This document shows positions 25,550-34,746 of a stretch of 64,000 bases of DNA, one piece after another. The notes beneath the pieces were generated by a model. The model had not been told where the DNA came from. It saw nothing but the letters and a program-made list of their open reading frames with translations, and ran no database searches. Each line of letters opens with the position of its first letter. The first letter of the stretch is position 1. Both the position numbers and the translations under genes were made by a program. Source of the DNA: Kribbella antiqua. GTDB taxonomy: Bacteria > Actinomycetota > Actinomycetes > Propionibacteriales > Kribbellaceae. The stretch covers positions 1-64,000 of the forward strand of contig NZ_SLWR01000021.1 of the NCBI RefSeq assembly GCF_004345665.1. Direction: 5' to 3'.

Positions 25550-27192
25550 CAGAACGTCGCCAGGTAGCGGTGGACGAGGTAGACCGACATCGCGCCCTCG
25601 CCGACGGCGGACGCGACGCGTTTCATCGAGTCGAGCCGGACGTCGCCGGCCGCGAACACGCCAGGCAGGCTCGTCTCCAGCGCGAACGGCGGCCGCGCCA
25701 GCGGCCAAACTCCGGAAAGAACCAGATCAGGCCCGGTGACGATGAAGCCCCGCTCATCCCGTACGACGGAGTCGCCGAGCCACTCGGTCCGCGGCGACGC
25801 ACCGGCGAAGACGAACAACCAACTCGCCGGCACCTCCTCAGACTGCTCAAACGTGCGAAGCGTCAGTGCCTCCAGATGCCCGTCGCCCCGGCAGCCGACC
25901 ACTTGGGTCCGGCACCGCACCTCGATGTTCCGCGCCGCGCTGATCTTGTCGACGAGGTACCGCGACATCGAGGTCACCAGCGTGTCGCCGCGGACCAGGA
26001 GCACCACTCGTTTGGCATACCGCGCTAGGTTCAGCGCGGCCTGACCAGCTGAGTTCGCCGCACCGACGACGTACACCTCCTCGCCCTGACACTGACTGGC
26101 CTCGCTCGCCGTCGCTCCGTAGTACACGCCGCGGCCGGTGAGGTCGGCGAGGCCTTCGACGTCCAGCGTCCGGTAGGAGACGCCCGTAGAGACGATCAAC
26201 GAGCGGGCCTCGATCTCTCCGGATCCCTCCAGCAGTACGGCGTGCACAGGTCCGCGGGACTCGAGGCCGACGACGGACCGCGCGAGCACCATCTCGGCAC
26301 CGAAGCGCGAGGCCTGGGCCACGGCACGCGCAGCCAGGTCGGAGCCCGTCAGACCGCGAGGGAAGCCGAGGTAGTTCTCGATCGCCGCACTCATACCAGC
26401 CTGGCCGCCCGGCGCTTCGCGCTCCACGATGACTGTGCTCAGACCTTCGGATGCCGCGTAGACAGCTGCTGCCAGCCCGGCCGGTCCGCCGCCGACGATG
26501 CAGACGTCGTACAGCGGCTGCTCGGCGCGGGTTCGCAGGCCGAGCGCGGAGGCGAGGTCGACCGTGGACGGCGAGCGGAGGGCATCGCCTTCCGGTACCA
26601 AGACCAGCGGCAGGTCGACGTCAGAAGCCGAGGCGAGTTCGCGCAGGCGTTGCCCCTCGGCGTCGCGCTCGACGTCGTACCAGCGATAGGGCACGTGGTT
26701 GCGGGCGAGGAAGGTCTTGATGTCGTGGGCGCGGTCGGACCAGCGGTTGCCGATCACTCGGACGTCGGAGGTGTGCTCCGGGTTGGCCTGCCGCCAGTCG
26801 CCGAGCAGATCGTCGACGACCGGGAACAGCTGATCCTCGGGCGGATCCCAGGGCTTGAGCAGGTAGTAGTCCAGGCCGATGTCGTTGATCGCCTTGATCG
26901 CGACGTCGGTGTCGGCGTACGCGGTGAGCAACAGGTACTTCGCGGTCGGCGCCTGATCTCGCGCACGCTCGAGCAATTCGATGCCGGTCATCCCGGGCAT
27001 CCGCTGGTCGGTCGCGATCAGGGCGATCGGCTGGTTACGCAATGCGAGTTTCGTCAGTACGGCGAGCGCCTGGTCACCCGAGGTCGCCTTCACGACGAAG
27101 TAGTCGTCGCCGTAGCGCCTGCGCAGGTCACGGGAGATCGCCGCCGAGACCATCGGGTCGTCGTCGACGGTGAGAATCGCCGGTTTGCTCAC
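25549..27192 (-). CDS. Response-regulator receiver fused to thioredoxin-reductase-like FAD oxidoreductase
   Basis: 547 residues. A receiver domain (1-125) has the acidic pair in LTVDDD, phospho-acceptor Asp in IATDQRMPGMTG and Lys in LLKPWDPP. A linker with a thioredoxin-like look follows. A TrxR-type FAD/NAD(P) domain then runs from about 230 to the end, with FAD motif CIVGGGPAGLAAAVYAA, PGGQAGMS, NAD motif VYVVGAANSAGQAA and the closing GVFAAGDVR. The dithiol CxxC expected in thioredoxin reductase is absent (the region reads TASEASQCQG), so it is probably not a classical disulfide reductase. Phosphorylation by the partner kinase would control an oxidoreductase rather than DNA binding. Confidence 0.92.
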   Translation of the reverse strand: MSKPAILTVDDDPMVSAAISRDLRRRYGDDYFVVKATSGDQALAVLTKLALRNQPIALIATDQRMPGMTGIELLERARDQAPTAKYLLLTAYADTDVAIKAINDIGLDYYLLKPWDPPEDQLFPVVDDLLGDWRQANPEHTSDVRVIGNRWSDRAHDIKTFLARNHVPYRWYDVERDAEGQRLRELASASDVDLPLVLVPEGDALRSPSTVDLASALGLRTRAEQPLYDVCIVGGGPAGLAAAVYAASEGLSTVIVEREAPGGQAGMSAAIENYLGFPRGLTGSDLAARAVAQASRFGAEMVLARSVVGLESRGPVHAVLLEGSGEIEARSLIVSTGVSYRTLDVEGLADLTGRGVYYGATASEASQCQGEEVYVVGAANSAGQAALNLARYAKRVVLLVRGDTLVTSMSRYLVDKISAARNIEVRCRTQVVGCRGDGHLEALTLRTFEQSEEVPASWLFVFAGASPRTEWLGDSVVRDERGFIVTGPDLVLSGVWPLARPPFALETSLPGVFAAGDVRLDSMKRVASAVGEGAMSVYLVHRYLATF

Positions 27193-27244
27193 GCTGTGCC
27201 CCCCACGGCAAGGAACCGATCACGTCAGCATGCCACGACAAAAC

Positions 27245-28003
27245 CTAGTCGTCGATGAGTGCGCGCAGCGTCTCCTGCTCTGGTGCGGGGACGTAGCTGG
27301 CGTAGTAGTCGTACATGTTCTGCCGGGCGATCCGCGCGGCCGCGTGACCGTTGCCGGCGCGGATCGCGTCGACGACCTCGGTGTGGTGCTCGAGGGATTC
27401 GAGCATCAGGGCGCGGCTGTTCGGGGCGTGCGCGACCTTGTCCGAGATCAGCGTGAGGACGACGCCGCGGACGACGTCGTTGCAGGTCTGGATCAGCGAG
27501 TTGCGGCTGACCCGGGCGATCACGTCGTGGAAGGCCAGATCCGCTTCGCTGAACGCCTCGAAGTCGACATCGATCGCGGCCCGCATCGCGACCAGCGTCT
27601 CCTCCATCTCGGCCAGGTGCTCCGGCGTCCGGAGCCGGGTCGCCACCTGGATCGCGGCACCGTCCATGATCATCCGGAACCCGATCAGCTCACTCAGCGT
27701 GAGCTCGTCCACCCGGGCGAGCCGGACCATCTGCTTGCGCAGCGCCGATTGGGAGAACGGCAGAATCTCCGGTCCGTTCGGGTCACCGGGTCGCGACCGT
27801 ACGACGCCGTTGCTCTCCAGCACCCGCAACGCCTCGCGCACCGTCGACCGGCTGACCTCGAACTGCGCCACCAGTTCCCGCTCACTCGGCAGCCGCTGGC
27901 CCGGCGCCAGATCACCGCGGGCGAGCGCGTCCTCGACCTGCTCGACGATCCGCTGGTACGCGCGGACAGGCTGCACCGGCTGGAACTGCGGATTCTTTGC
28001 CAT
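27245..28003 (-). CDS. FadR-type GntR transcriptional regulator (FCD domain)
   Basis: 252 residues. The N-terminal winged helix has the GntR signature LAPGQRLPSERELVAQF then STVREALRVLESNGVV. The C-terminal all-helical FCD ligand domain includes the metal-binding pattern DLAFHDVI...HTEVVDAI, with D/H residues spaced as in metal-dependent FadR homologues. ATG 28003 is the start of the conserved domain. It is divergent from the transport/catabolic operon beginning at 28195 and should repress it until a metabolite, probably a carboxylate, binds. Confidence 0.92.
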   Translation of the reverse strand: MAKNPQFQPVQPVRAYQRIVEQVEDALARGDLAPGQRLPSERELVAQFEVSRSTVREALRVLESNGVVRSRPGDPNGPEILPFSQSALRKQMVRLARVDELTLSELIGFRMIMDGAAIQVATRLRTPEHLAEMEETLVAMRAAIDVDFEAFSEADLAFHDVIARVSRNSLIQTCNDVVRGVVLTLISDKVAHAPNSRALMLESLEHHTEVVDAIRAGNGHAAARIARQNMYDYYASYVPAPEQETLRALIDD

Positions 28004-28074
28004 CCGGAGGACCCCAATCGCTTGACAGACCCGTGTGTAGAGGACAAACCTAGTGGCCCACTGACACCTAGTCC

Positions 28075-28089
28075 ACTGGTCGGACCAGT
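28075..28089. promoter_or_regulatory. FadR-family operator palindrome
   Basis: ACTGGTC-G-GACCAGT is a perfect inverted repeat with 7-bp arms, and its core TGGTCNGACCA matches the established FadR/GntR-FCD operator consensus. It lies between the divergent regulator and the Dpp-type operon, 106 bp before the latter's start codon. A nearby ACCTAGT direct repeat (about 28048 and 28067) may be a second element. Confidence 0.72.
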
Positions 28090-28194
28090 CACAGTCGTAC
28101 GGCGAACCCCGCCGGCCCGGCGTGGCCCCGCTCACCGGACCGGGCCCAGCTCGTCAAAATGGCGCACTAGCCGGCGGCAACTGGAGGAGTTCGC

Positions 28195-29709
28195 GTGAAG
28201 TCGTTTCGGATTCGAGCGGTCGCATTCGTCGCCTCCGCGGCGCTCCTGGCGCTGACCGCCTGCTCAGCCGGTTCCGGTACGTCGCCCGGCAGTACGACGG
28301 GCGCCAGTCAGTCGCTGGCCATCGGCCTGGTCGCTGAGCCGGCCAGCCTCGACTTCACCACCACCGACGGCGCCGCGATCCCGCAGGCGCTGCTCGGCAA
28401 CGTCTACGAGACGCTGGTCAAGCTGGACGAGTCCGGCAAGATCGTGCCGTCGCTGGCGAAGTCGTGGACGACGTCGCCGGATCGCAAGACCTACACCTTC
28501 GACCTCGTCGACAACGCGAAGTTCACCAACGACAAGCCGTTCACCGCGGCCGACGCGGTGTTCAGCATCAACCGGGTGAAAACGGCCTGGACGACGCAGC
28601 TGAAGGCGGCGATGGACGTCGTACAGAATGTGAAGGCGCTGTCGGCCACGCAGTTGCAGGTGACGCTGTCGCGGCCGAGCAACGACTGGCTGTTCCGGAT
28701 GACGACGCGGATCGGCGCGATGTTCTCCGAGACCGGCGTCAGCGCACTGGCGACCGCGCCGATCGGCACCGGGCCGTTCAAGTTCTCCAAGTGGAACCGC
28801 GGCGACTCGATCGTGCTGCAGCGCAACGACGGCTACTGGGGCAGCAAGCCGTACTTCAACGAGATCACACTGAAGTACTTCAAGGACCCGACCGCGCTGA
28901 ACAACGCGCTGCTCACCGGCACGATCAACGTGATCGGCACCGTCCAGGCGCCGGAGGCGTTGAGCCAGTTCACCAGCAACGACAAGTACCAGGTGATCGA
29001 AGGTACGACGAACGGCGAGGTGCTGCTGTCGTTCAACAACTCCGAGCCGATCTTCAAGGACATCCGGACCCGGCAGGGGATCCGGCAGGCGATCGACCAC
29101 AAGGCCTTGCTGGACACGTGTTTCGCCGGTCGCGGCAAGCTGATCGGCAGCATGGTCCCGCCGACGGACCCGTGGTACGAGGACCTCACCAGCATCGACC
29201 CGTACGACCTGGCCAAGGCGAAGTCGTTGCTGCAGGCATCTGGTGCCGCCGGCAAGACACTTCGGCTCCGGCTGCCGACGTTGCCCTACGCGATCTCCTG
29301 CGGCCAGGTGGTGAAGAGCCAGCTGGAGCAGGCCGGGCTGAAGGTGCAGATCGATCAGCTCGAGTTCCCGGCGGCCTGGCTGACCACGGTGCTCAAGAAC
29401 GCGGACTACGACATGTCGATCATCGCGCACGTCGAGCCGCGCGACCTCGGCACCGTCTTCGGCAGCACGAAGTACTACACCAAGTACGACGACCCGACGC
29501 TGCGGCAGCTGCTCGCGGCGGCGGACACCGGGAACGAGGCGGCGCAGATCGACAACATGAAGAAGGCAGCCCGACGGCTGTCCGAGCAGGCCGCCGCCGA
29601 CTGGCTCTTCCTGCTGCCGAACCTGATCGTCGCGGACAAGAACCTCACCGGCCTGCCGCAGAACGCGATCACCGAGAACTTCGATCTCTCGCGCCTGGCG
29701 CGTTCATAA
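28195..29709 (+). CDS. ABC transporter substrate-binding lipoprotein (SBP_bac_5, Dpp/Opp-type)
   Basis: 504 residues, GTG start. A lipoprotein signal peptide ends in LLALTACSAGS (lipobox Cys near residue 23). The mature protein has family 5 features: SLDFTTTDGAAIPQAL, LAKSWTTSPDRKTYTF, and GTGPFKFSKWNRGDSIVLQRNDGYWG. It binds a peptide, amide or related solute outside the membrane and delivers it to the permeases encoded next. It heads an eight-gene operon with enzymes for aldehydes and amides, suggesting the ligand is such a compound rather than a nutritional dipeptide. Confidence 0.95.
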   Translation: MKSFRIRAVAFVASAALLALTACSAGSGTSPGSTTGASQSLAIGLVAEPASLDFTTTDGAAIPQALLGNVYETLVKLDESGKIVPSLAKSWTTSPDRKTYTFDLVDNAKFTNDKPFTAADAVFSINRVKTAWTTQLKAAMDVVQNVKALSATQLQVTLSRPSNDWLFRMTTRIGAMFSETGVSALATAPIGTGPFKFSKWNRGDSIVLQRNDGYWGSKPYFNEITLKYFKDPTALNNALLTGTINVIGTVQAPEALSQFTSNDKYQVIEGTTNGEVLLSFNNSEPIFKDIRTRQGIRQAIDHKALLDTCFAGRGKLIGSMVPPTDPWYEDLTSIDPYDLAKAKSLLQASGAAGKTLRLRLPTLPYAISCGQVVKSQLEQAGLKVQIDQLEFPAAWLTTVLKNADYDMSIIAHVEPRDLGTVFGSTKYYTKYDDPTLRQLLAAADTGNEAAQIDNMKKAARRLSEQAAADWLFLLPNLIVADKNLTGLPQNAITENFDLSRLARS

Positions 29710-29713
29710 GGCC

Positions 29714-30664
29714 ATGGTTCTCCGCCTGATCGAGCGCACCGCGGTGCTCCTCGCGAGCCTCGCGGTGAGCTCGGTGCTGGTCTTCGCCTTCATGGCGATC
29801 CTGCCCGGCGACCCGGCCCGGGTCGCACTCGGCGTCAACGCGTCCGACGAGGCCGTCGCCGAGCTGCGCCGCCAGTTCGGCCTCGACCGCCCGTTGACCA
29901 CGCAGTACTTCGAGTGGCTCGGCGGACTGGTCCGCGGCGACTTCGGTACGTCGTACGTCTCCAAGGCGGCGATCGGGCCGCAGATCTTCGACCGGTTCCA
30001 GGTGACGCTGTGGCTGGTTGTCGCCGGCATGGTCGTCGCGCTGGTGGTCGCGGCGCCGGCGGGCACGGTGATGGCGGCGCGCCACCGGAAGGTGTCGGGG
30101 CTGGCGCTCTCGGCCGTCTCCCAACTGGGCGTCGCCGTACCGGCGTTCCTGGCGGGCATCTTGCTGATCATGGTGTTCGCGGTGAAGCTCGGCTGGCTGC
30201 CCGCGAACGGCTGGACGCCGCCGGCGCAGGACCCGGCGATGTTCCTGAAACAGCTCGTCATGCCCGCGTTGTCGCTCGGCCTGGTGCAGGGCGCCGTACT
30301 GACCAGGTACGTGCGCAGTGCGGTGCTGGAGGTACTGCGCGAGGACTACCTGCGTACGGCGCGAGCCAAAGGACTCCGGCCGTTCCCCGCGTTGTGGCGG
30401 CACGGCGTTCGCAACGCGGCCGTCCCGGTTGTCACTGTGCTCGGTCTGCAGCTCGCGACGCTGCTGATCGGTGCGGTCGTCGTCGAGCGCGTCTTCGTCA
30501 TCCCTGGGTTGGGCAGCTTGCTGCTCGACGGTGTGTCTAACCGCGATCTCCTCCTCGTTCAGGACGTGGTGATGGTCCTCGTCATCGCCGTACTTCTGGT
30601 CAACTTCCTGGTCGATCTCCTGTACGTCGCTCTGGACCCGCGGCTCCGGGTGGGGTCGCGATGA
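29714..30664 (+). CDS. ABC transporter permease (DppB-type)
   Basis: 316 residues with about six transmembrane helices. The N-terminal helix, AVSSVLVFAFMAILPGDPARVALG and REDYLRTARAKGLRP (EAA-like loop that contacts the ATPase) are diagnostic of the DppB/OppB family, as is FVIPGLGSLLLDGV. It forms the transmembrane channel with the next permease and overlaps it by 4 bp. Confidence 0.95.
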   Translation: MVLRLIERTAVLLASLAVSSVLVFAFMAILPGDPARVALGVNASDEAVAELRRQFGLDRPLTTQYFEWLGGLVRGDFGTSYVSKAAIGPQIFDRFQVTLWLVVAGMVVALVVAAPAGTVMAARHRKVSGLALSAVSQLGVAVPAFLAGILLIMVFAVKLGWLPANGWTPPAQDPAMFLKQLVMPALSLGLVQGAVLTRYVRSAVLEVLREDYLRTARAKGLRPFPALWRHGVRNAAVPVVTVLGLQLATLLIGAVVVERVFVIPGLGSLLLDGVSNRDLLLVQDVVMVLVIAVLLVNFLVDLLYVALDPRLRVGSR

Positions 30665-31479
30665 GGCGCCTCAACCCGAGCCTGATCGCCGGCGGCGTGA
30701 TCGTCGGGCTCATCGTCGTGATGGCCCTGGTGTCGTTCGTCTGGACGCCGTACGACGCGACGCTGGTCAACCCGGCGGTGCGCCTGGCGAAGCCGTCGTG
30801 GGAGCACTGGTTCGGGACGGACAAGTTCGGCCGGGACGTGCTGAGCCAGATCATGGTCGGGTCGCGGACCACGTTGTTCGTCGGGGTGGTCGCGGTCGGC
30901 GTGGCGGCGGTGATCGGCGTACCGCTGGGGATTCTGGCGGCGATGTCGCGGCGGTGGGCGCACGAGTTGATCATGCGGACCAACGATCTGCTGCTCGCGT
31001 TTCCTGCGTTGCTGCTGGCAATCATGTTCGGCGCGGTGTTCGGGGCCAGCACGCTGACGGCGATGATTGCCATCGGCATCGCGTCGGTGCCGAGCTTCGC
31101 GCGGGTGATCCGGAGTGGGGCGTTGCAGGTGATGCGGACCGAGTATGTGCTCGCGGCTCGTGCGGCGGGGCGGCAGCCGTTCCCGATCGCCGTACGGCAC
31201 GTGCTGCCGAACGTGACGAGCCTGATCACGGTGCAGGCGTCGGTGTCGTTCGCGATCGCGGTGCTGGCTGAGGCGGCGCTGTCGTTCCTCGGGTACGGGA
31301 CGCCGCCGCCGACGCCGTCGTGGGGGCGGATGTTGCAGGAGAGCCAGGAGTTCCTGTTCAGCGCGCCGCGGCTGGCGATCTTCCCGGGCGTGGCGATCGC
31401 GATCGCCGTACTGGGATTCAACCTGCTCGGTGACGGGCTGCGTGACCGGTTCGACCCGAAGCTGGAGGACCGGCGATGA
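30661..31479 (+). CDS. ABC transporter permease (DppC-type)
   Basis: 272 residues, six predicted transmembrane helices. HWFGTDKFGRDVLSQIMVGSRTTLFVG is the DppC/OppC signature, and EYVLAARAAGRQPF is the ATPase-contact loop. C-terminal LGFNLLGDGLRDRFDP is typical. Both ends overlap neighbours by 4 bp, so expression is coupled. Confidence 0.95.
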   Translation: MRRLNPSLIAGGVIVGLIVVMALVSFVWTPYDATLVNPAVRLAKPSWEHWFGTDKFGRDVLSQIMVGSRTTLFVGVVAVGVAAVIGVPLGILAAMSRRWAHELIMRTNDLLLAFPALLLAIMFGAVFGASTLTAMIAIGIASVPSFARVIRSGALQVMRTEYVLAARAAGRQPFPIAVRHVLPNVTSLITVQASVSFAIAVLAEAALSFLGYGTPPPTPSWGRMLQESQEFLFSAPRLAIFPGVAIAIAVLGFNLLGDGLRDRFDPKLEDRR

Positions 31480-32435
31480 GCGATGTTTTGAGCGTGCGCG
31501 GGCTGACCGTGACGGTGCGGGACAAGACGCTGGTGTCCGATGTCGACCTGACGGTCGGGCCGGGGGAGCGGGTTGGGCTGATCGGGGAGTCGGGGTCGGG
31601 GAAGTCGTTGACCGCCCTTAGTGTGCTGGGGTTGTTGCCTGAGGATGTTGTTGCCGCGGGCTCCGTTCAGTTGACCGGGGTGGATCACGAGCTGATCGGG
31701 GCGGACGAACGCCGGATGTCGCGGGTGCGCGGCCGGCACCTCGCGATGGTGTTCCAGGAGCCGATGACCGCGCTCAACCCGACCATGCGGGTCGGCGACC
31801 AGATCGCGGAGGCCATGCTCATCCACCGCACTGTTCCTGGTCGTCGGGCAGCTCGGGCGGCCGCCGTCGAGCTGCTCGGGCGAGTTCAGTTGCCGAGGGA
31901 AACGATGCGTGCGTACCCGCATCAGCTCTCCGGTGGCCAACGGCAACGAATTGTCCTGGCGCTTGCCCTCGCCAACGATCCCGCCCTGCTCATCTGCGAC
32001 GAGCCGACGACCGCTCTCGACGTCACCGTGCAAGCGCTGGTGCTGGACCTCATCGTCAAGGGCGTCGTCGCCCGATCGTCGGCGCTGTTGTTCATCACCC
32101 ACGACCTGGCCGTCGTCGCGACCGTCTGCGAGCGAGTCCTGGTGATGTACGGCGGTCGCGTCGTTGAATCCGGCCCGGTCGAGGAAGTGTTCACCCGCCC
32201 GCGCCACCGCTACACCGAGGGCCTGCTCGCCGCGTCCGACCTCGAAACCAACGAGCGGCGCCTGACCACGATCCCGGGCAACGTCCCGCCGGCGGGCCAG
32301 TTCCCGTCGGGCTGCGTGTTCCGCAACCGCTGCCGCCACGCCACCGACGTCTGCTCGACCGCCCCTTCGTGGACCGGCACCGCGAGTACCGGATTCGCAT
32401 GCCACCATCCCGCGGAAGTCACCACTCATGCCTGA
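31476..32435 (+). CDS. ABC transporter ATP-binding protein (DppD-type)
   Basis: 319 residues. Walker A GESGSGKSLT, signature LSGGQRQRIV, Walker B LLICDEPTTALD, and the oligopeptide C-terminal extension with the cysteine cluster in SGCVFRNRCRHATDVC. This cluster binds an iron-sulfur centre in some Dpp/Opp ATPases. It pairs with the following ATPase. Confidence 0.95.
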   Translation: MSDVLSVRGLTVTVRDKTLVSDVDLTVGPGERVGLIGESGSGKSLTALSVLGLLPEDVVAAGSVQLTGVDHELIGADERRMSRVRGRHLAMVFQEPMTALNPTMRVGDQIAEAMLIHRTVPGRRAARAAAVELLGRVQLPRETMRAYPHQLSGGQRQRIVLALALANDPALLICDEPTTALDVTVQALVLDLIVKGVVARSSALLFITHDLAVVATVCERVLVMYGGRVVESGPVEEVFTRPRHRYTEGLLAASDLETNERRLTTIPGNVPPAGQFPSGCVFRNRCRHATDVCSTAPSWTGTASTGFACHHPAEVTTHA

Positions 32436-33309
32436 GATCCGAGAGCACATCCCCGCGGCCCACCAGCCGGACGCCGAGCCGGCCATCAAGCTGATCGATG
32501 TCGTACGCAACTACACCCGACCTCGTACGTCGTTGTTGCGCTCGGCACCGGCTGTGCATGCCTTGCGTGGCGTCAATCTGGAGGTCAAGCAGGGCGAGCG
32601 GTTCGGAATCGTCGGCGAATCGGGTTGCGGCAAGTCCACGCTGCTGCGCATCATCGCGGCCCTCGATCGCGCCAGTTCTGGTCATGTGATTGTCGAAGGC
32701 ACCGACATCACGCATCTTCCCGAACGCCGGCTGCGGTTCCTGCGGGAGAACCTTCAGCTCGTCTTCCAGGACCCGATGAGCTCGCTCGACCCGCGCATGC
32801 GCGTCCGTGACATCATCGCCGAACCTCTTGTCGTGCAAGGTCATCCGGCCTCCGGACAGCGCGTCCGCGAGCTCCTCGAAGCAGTCGGTCTCTCCGCCGA
32901 CGCAGGCGACCGCTACCCGCACCAGTTCTCCGGCGGGCAGCGGCAGCGCATCTCCATCGCCCGCGCTCTGGCGCCACGTCCACGGATCCTCGTGGCGGAC
33001 GAGCCGGTCAGCGCTCTCGACGTCTCCGTCCGTGCTCAGGTGCTGAACCTGATCTCGGACCTGGTCGACGAGCTGAACCTCACCCTGGTGTTCGTCTCCC
33101 ACGATCTGTCCGTGGTCAAGCACGTCTGCGACCGCGTCGCCGTCATGAACGCCGGCCAGATCGTCGAGACCGGCTACACCGGCGACGTCTACGCCGCCCC
33201 CCAACACCCCTACACCCAGCGATTGGTCTCCGCCATCCCCACCCTCCACCGAGCGTTGTCCGGAGCAACCACCACCGATCTCCTCGCGACGAAGGGAGAG
33301 CCCGCATGA
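32428..33309 (+). CDS. ABC transporter ATP-binding protein (DppF-type)
   Basis: 293 residues. Walker A GESGCGKSTLLR, signature FSGGQRQRIS, Walker B ILVADEPVSALD. It overlaps the previous ATPase by 8 bp and the aldehyde dehydrogenase by 4 bp, tying transport to catabolism. The C-terminal cysteine extension present in DppD is shortened here, which is common for the second ATPase. Confidence 0.94.
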   Translation: MPEIREHIPAAHQPDAEPAIKLIDVVRNYTRPRTSLLRSAPAVHALRGVNLEVKQGERFGIVGESGCGKSTLLRIIAALDRASSGHVIVEGTDITHLPERRLRFLRENLQLVFQDPMSSLDPRMRVRDIIAEPLVVQGHPASGQRVRELLEAVGLSADAGDRYPHQFSGGQRQRISIARALAPRPRILVADEPVSALDVSVRAQVLNLISDLVDELNLTLVFVSHDLSVVKHVCDRVAVMNAGQIVETGYTGDVYAAPQHPYTQRLVSAIPTLHRALSGATTTDLLATKGEPA

Positions 33310-34739
33310 AGTTCCCAGCTGGTCTGCCGATCGGCGAGTCCTGGATCTCGTCACCGTCCACCGCGCCGGTGATCTTCCCGTACGACGGGTCGACCGTGGC
33401 CGACGCGCCGGTCGGTGACGTGGCTTTGGCTGGGCAGGCGCTCGACCACGCCCTGGCCGTCAGCGATGCGGTCGGGCGGCTTCCGTCGTACGTGCGCCGG
33501 AAGGTCTTGCAGAGCGTGCATTCCGCGATGTTGGCAGCGCGTGACTCGTTCGTCGATCTGCTTGTGTTGGAGACTGGGAAGCCGCTGGTCGACTGCCGGG
33601 TCGAGGTGGATCGGACGCTGCTGACGTTGGAGACCTCGGCCGAGGAGGTCGCGCGGCTGCACGGTGAGACTGTGCCGCTGGACCTGTTGCCGAGTGGTGA
33701 GGGTCTGCTCGGATTCTGGGTGCGGAAGCCGATCGGGGTCGTTGTCGGCATCACCGGGTTCAACTATCCGTTGCTGTTGGCATCGCACAAGATCGCGCCC
33801 GCGTTCGCTGCCGGGTGTCCGGTGATCGTGAAGCCCGCTCCGCAGACTCCGCTTGCGACGCTGTGGCTCGTCCACCTGATGCGGACGGCGCTGGGGGAGG
33901 CCGGCGCACCGGAGGCCGCTGTACAGCTGGTGACCGGGGGAGTGGAGGTCGGAGTCACGCTGACCACGGATCGGCGGATCGGGGCTGTCTCGTTCACTGG
34001 TTCGGCCGCGGTTGGGCATCAGATCGCGCGGGACGCGGCGCCGACAAAAGTGCTGCTCGAGCTTGGCTCGAACTCGGCGCTGATTGTTGCCGAGGACGCC
34101 GATCTCGACGCGGCGGCCGATGCGATCGTCCGTGGCGGGTACTACGCGTCCGGGCAGGCCTGTATCTCAGTGCAGCGTGTCATTGCCGTCGAGTCTGTTC
34201 GGGCCGCGCTGCTGGAGAAGCTCGACGAACGGTTGCCGTCGGTGGTGGTCGGCGATCCGCGCGATCCGGCGACGCGGGTGTCGGCGTTGATCGATCCCAA
34301 GTCCACCTCGAGGGTTCGGGCCTGGGTCGACCAGTCGGTCGGCGCCGGGGCCAAGGTGGCCTTCGCGGCTTCGTCCGATCTGCTCGGGCCAACTGTGTTG
34401 ACCGATGTGCCGGACGGGCAGTTGGCCTGGGACGAGGAGATCTTCGGTCCGGTCATCGCGGTCCGGTCGGTGCCTGATCTGGAGACCGCGTTCCGGACTG
34501 TGAACGAGTCGCGGTACGGGTTGCACGCGAGTGTCTTCACGTCCTCGCTCGACACCGCGTTCGCCGCGATCGACCGGCTCGACGTCGGTGGCGTGGTGAT
34601 CAACGAGGTCCCGGGGTTCCGGTCCGACGTGATGCCGTACGGCGGGGTGAAGGACTCCGGCATCGGTCGCGAGGGACCGCGGTTCGCGATCGAGGAACTG
34701 ACCACGACCCGGATGGCGATCATCCGTCCACGGCCCTGA
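33306..34739 (+). CDS. NAD(P)+-dependent aldehyde dehydrogenase
   Basis: 477 residues, ALDH superfamily. Catalytic Glu lies in VLLELGSNSALIV and the nucleophile Cys in SGQACISVQRV. The cofactor-binding region is KPAPQTPLATL, and EEIFGPV and the C-terminal GGVKDSGIGREG motif are intact. It oxidises an aldehyde to a carboxylate; the aldehyde may arise from the substrate imported by the same operon. Length is normal. Confidence 0.94.
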   Translation: MKFPAGLPIGESWISSPSTAPVIFPYDGSTVADAPVGDVALAGQALDHALAVSDAVGRLPSYVRRKVLQSVHSAMLAARDSFVDLLVLETGKPLVDCRVEVDRTLLTLETSAEEVARLHGETVPLDLLPSGEGLLGFWVRKPIGVVVGITGFNYPLLLASHKIAPAFAAGCPVIVKPAPQTPLATLWLVHLMRTALGEAGAPEAAVQLVTGGVEVGVTLTTDRRIGAVSFTGSAAVGHQIARDAAPTKVLLELGSNSALIVAEDADLDAAADAIVRGGYYASGQACISVQRVIAVESVRAALLEKLDERLPSVVVGDPRDPATRVSALIDPKSTSRVRAWVDQSVGAGAKVAFAASSDLLGPTVLTDVPDGQLAWDEEIFGPVIAVRSVPDLETAFRTVNESRYGLHASVFTSSLDTAFAAIDRLDVGGVVINEVPGFRSDVMPYGGVKDSGIGREGPRFAIEELTTTRMAIIRPRP

Positions 34740-34746
34740 GGACATC

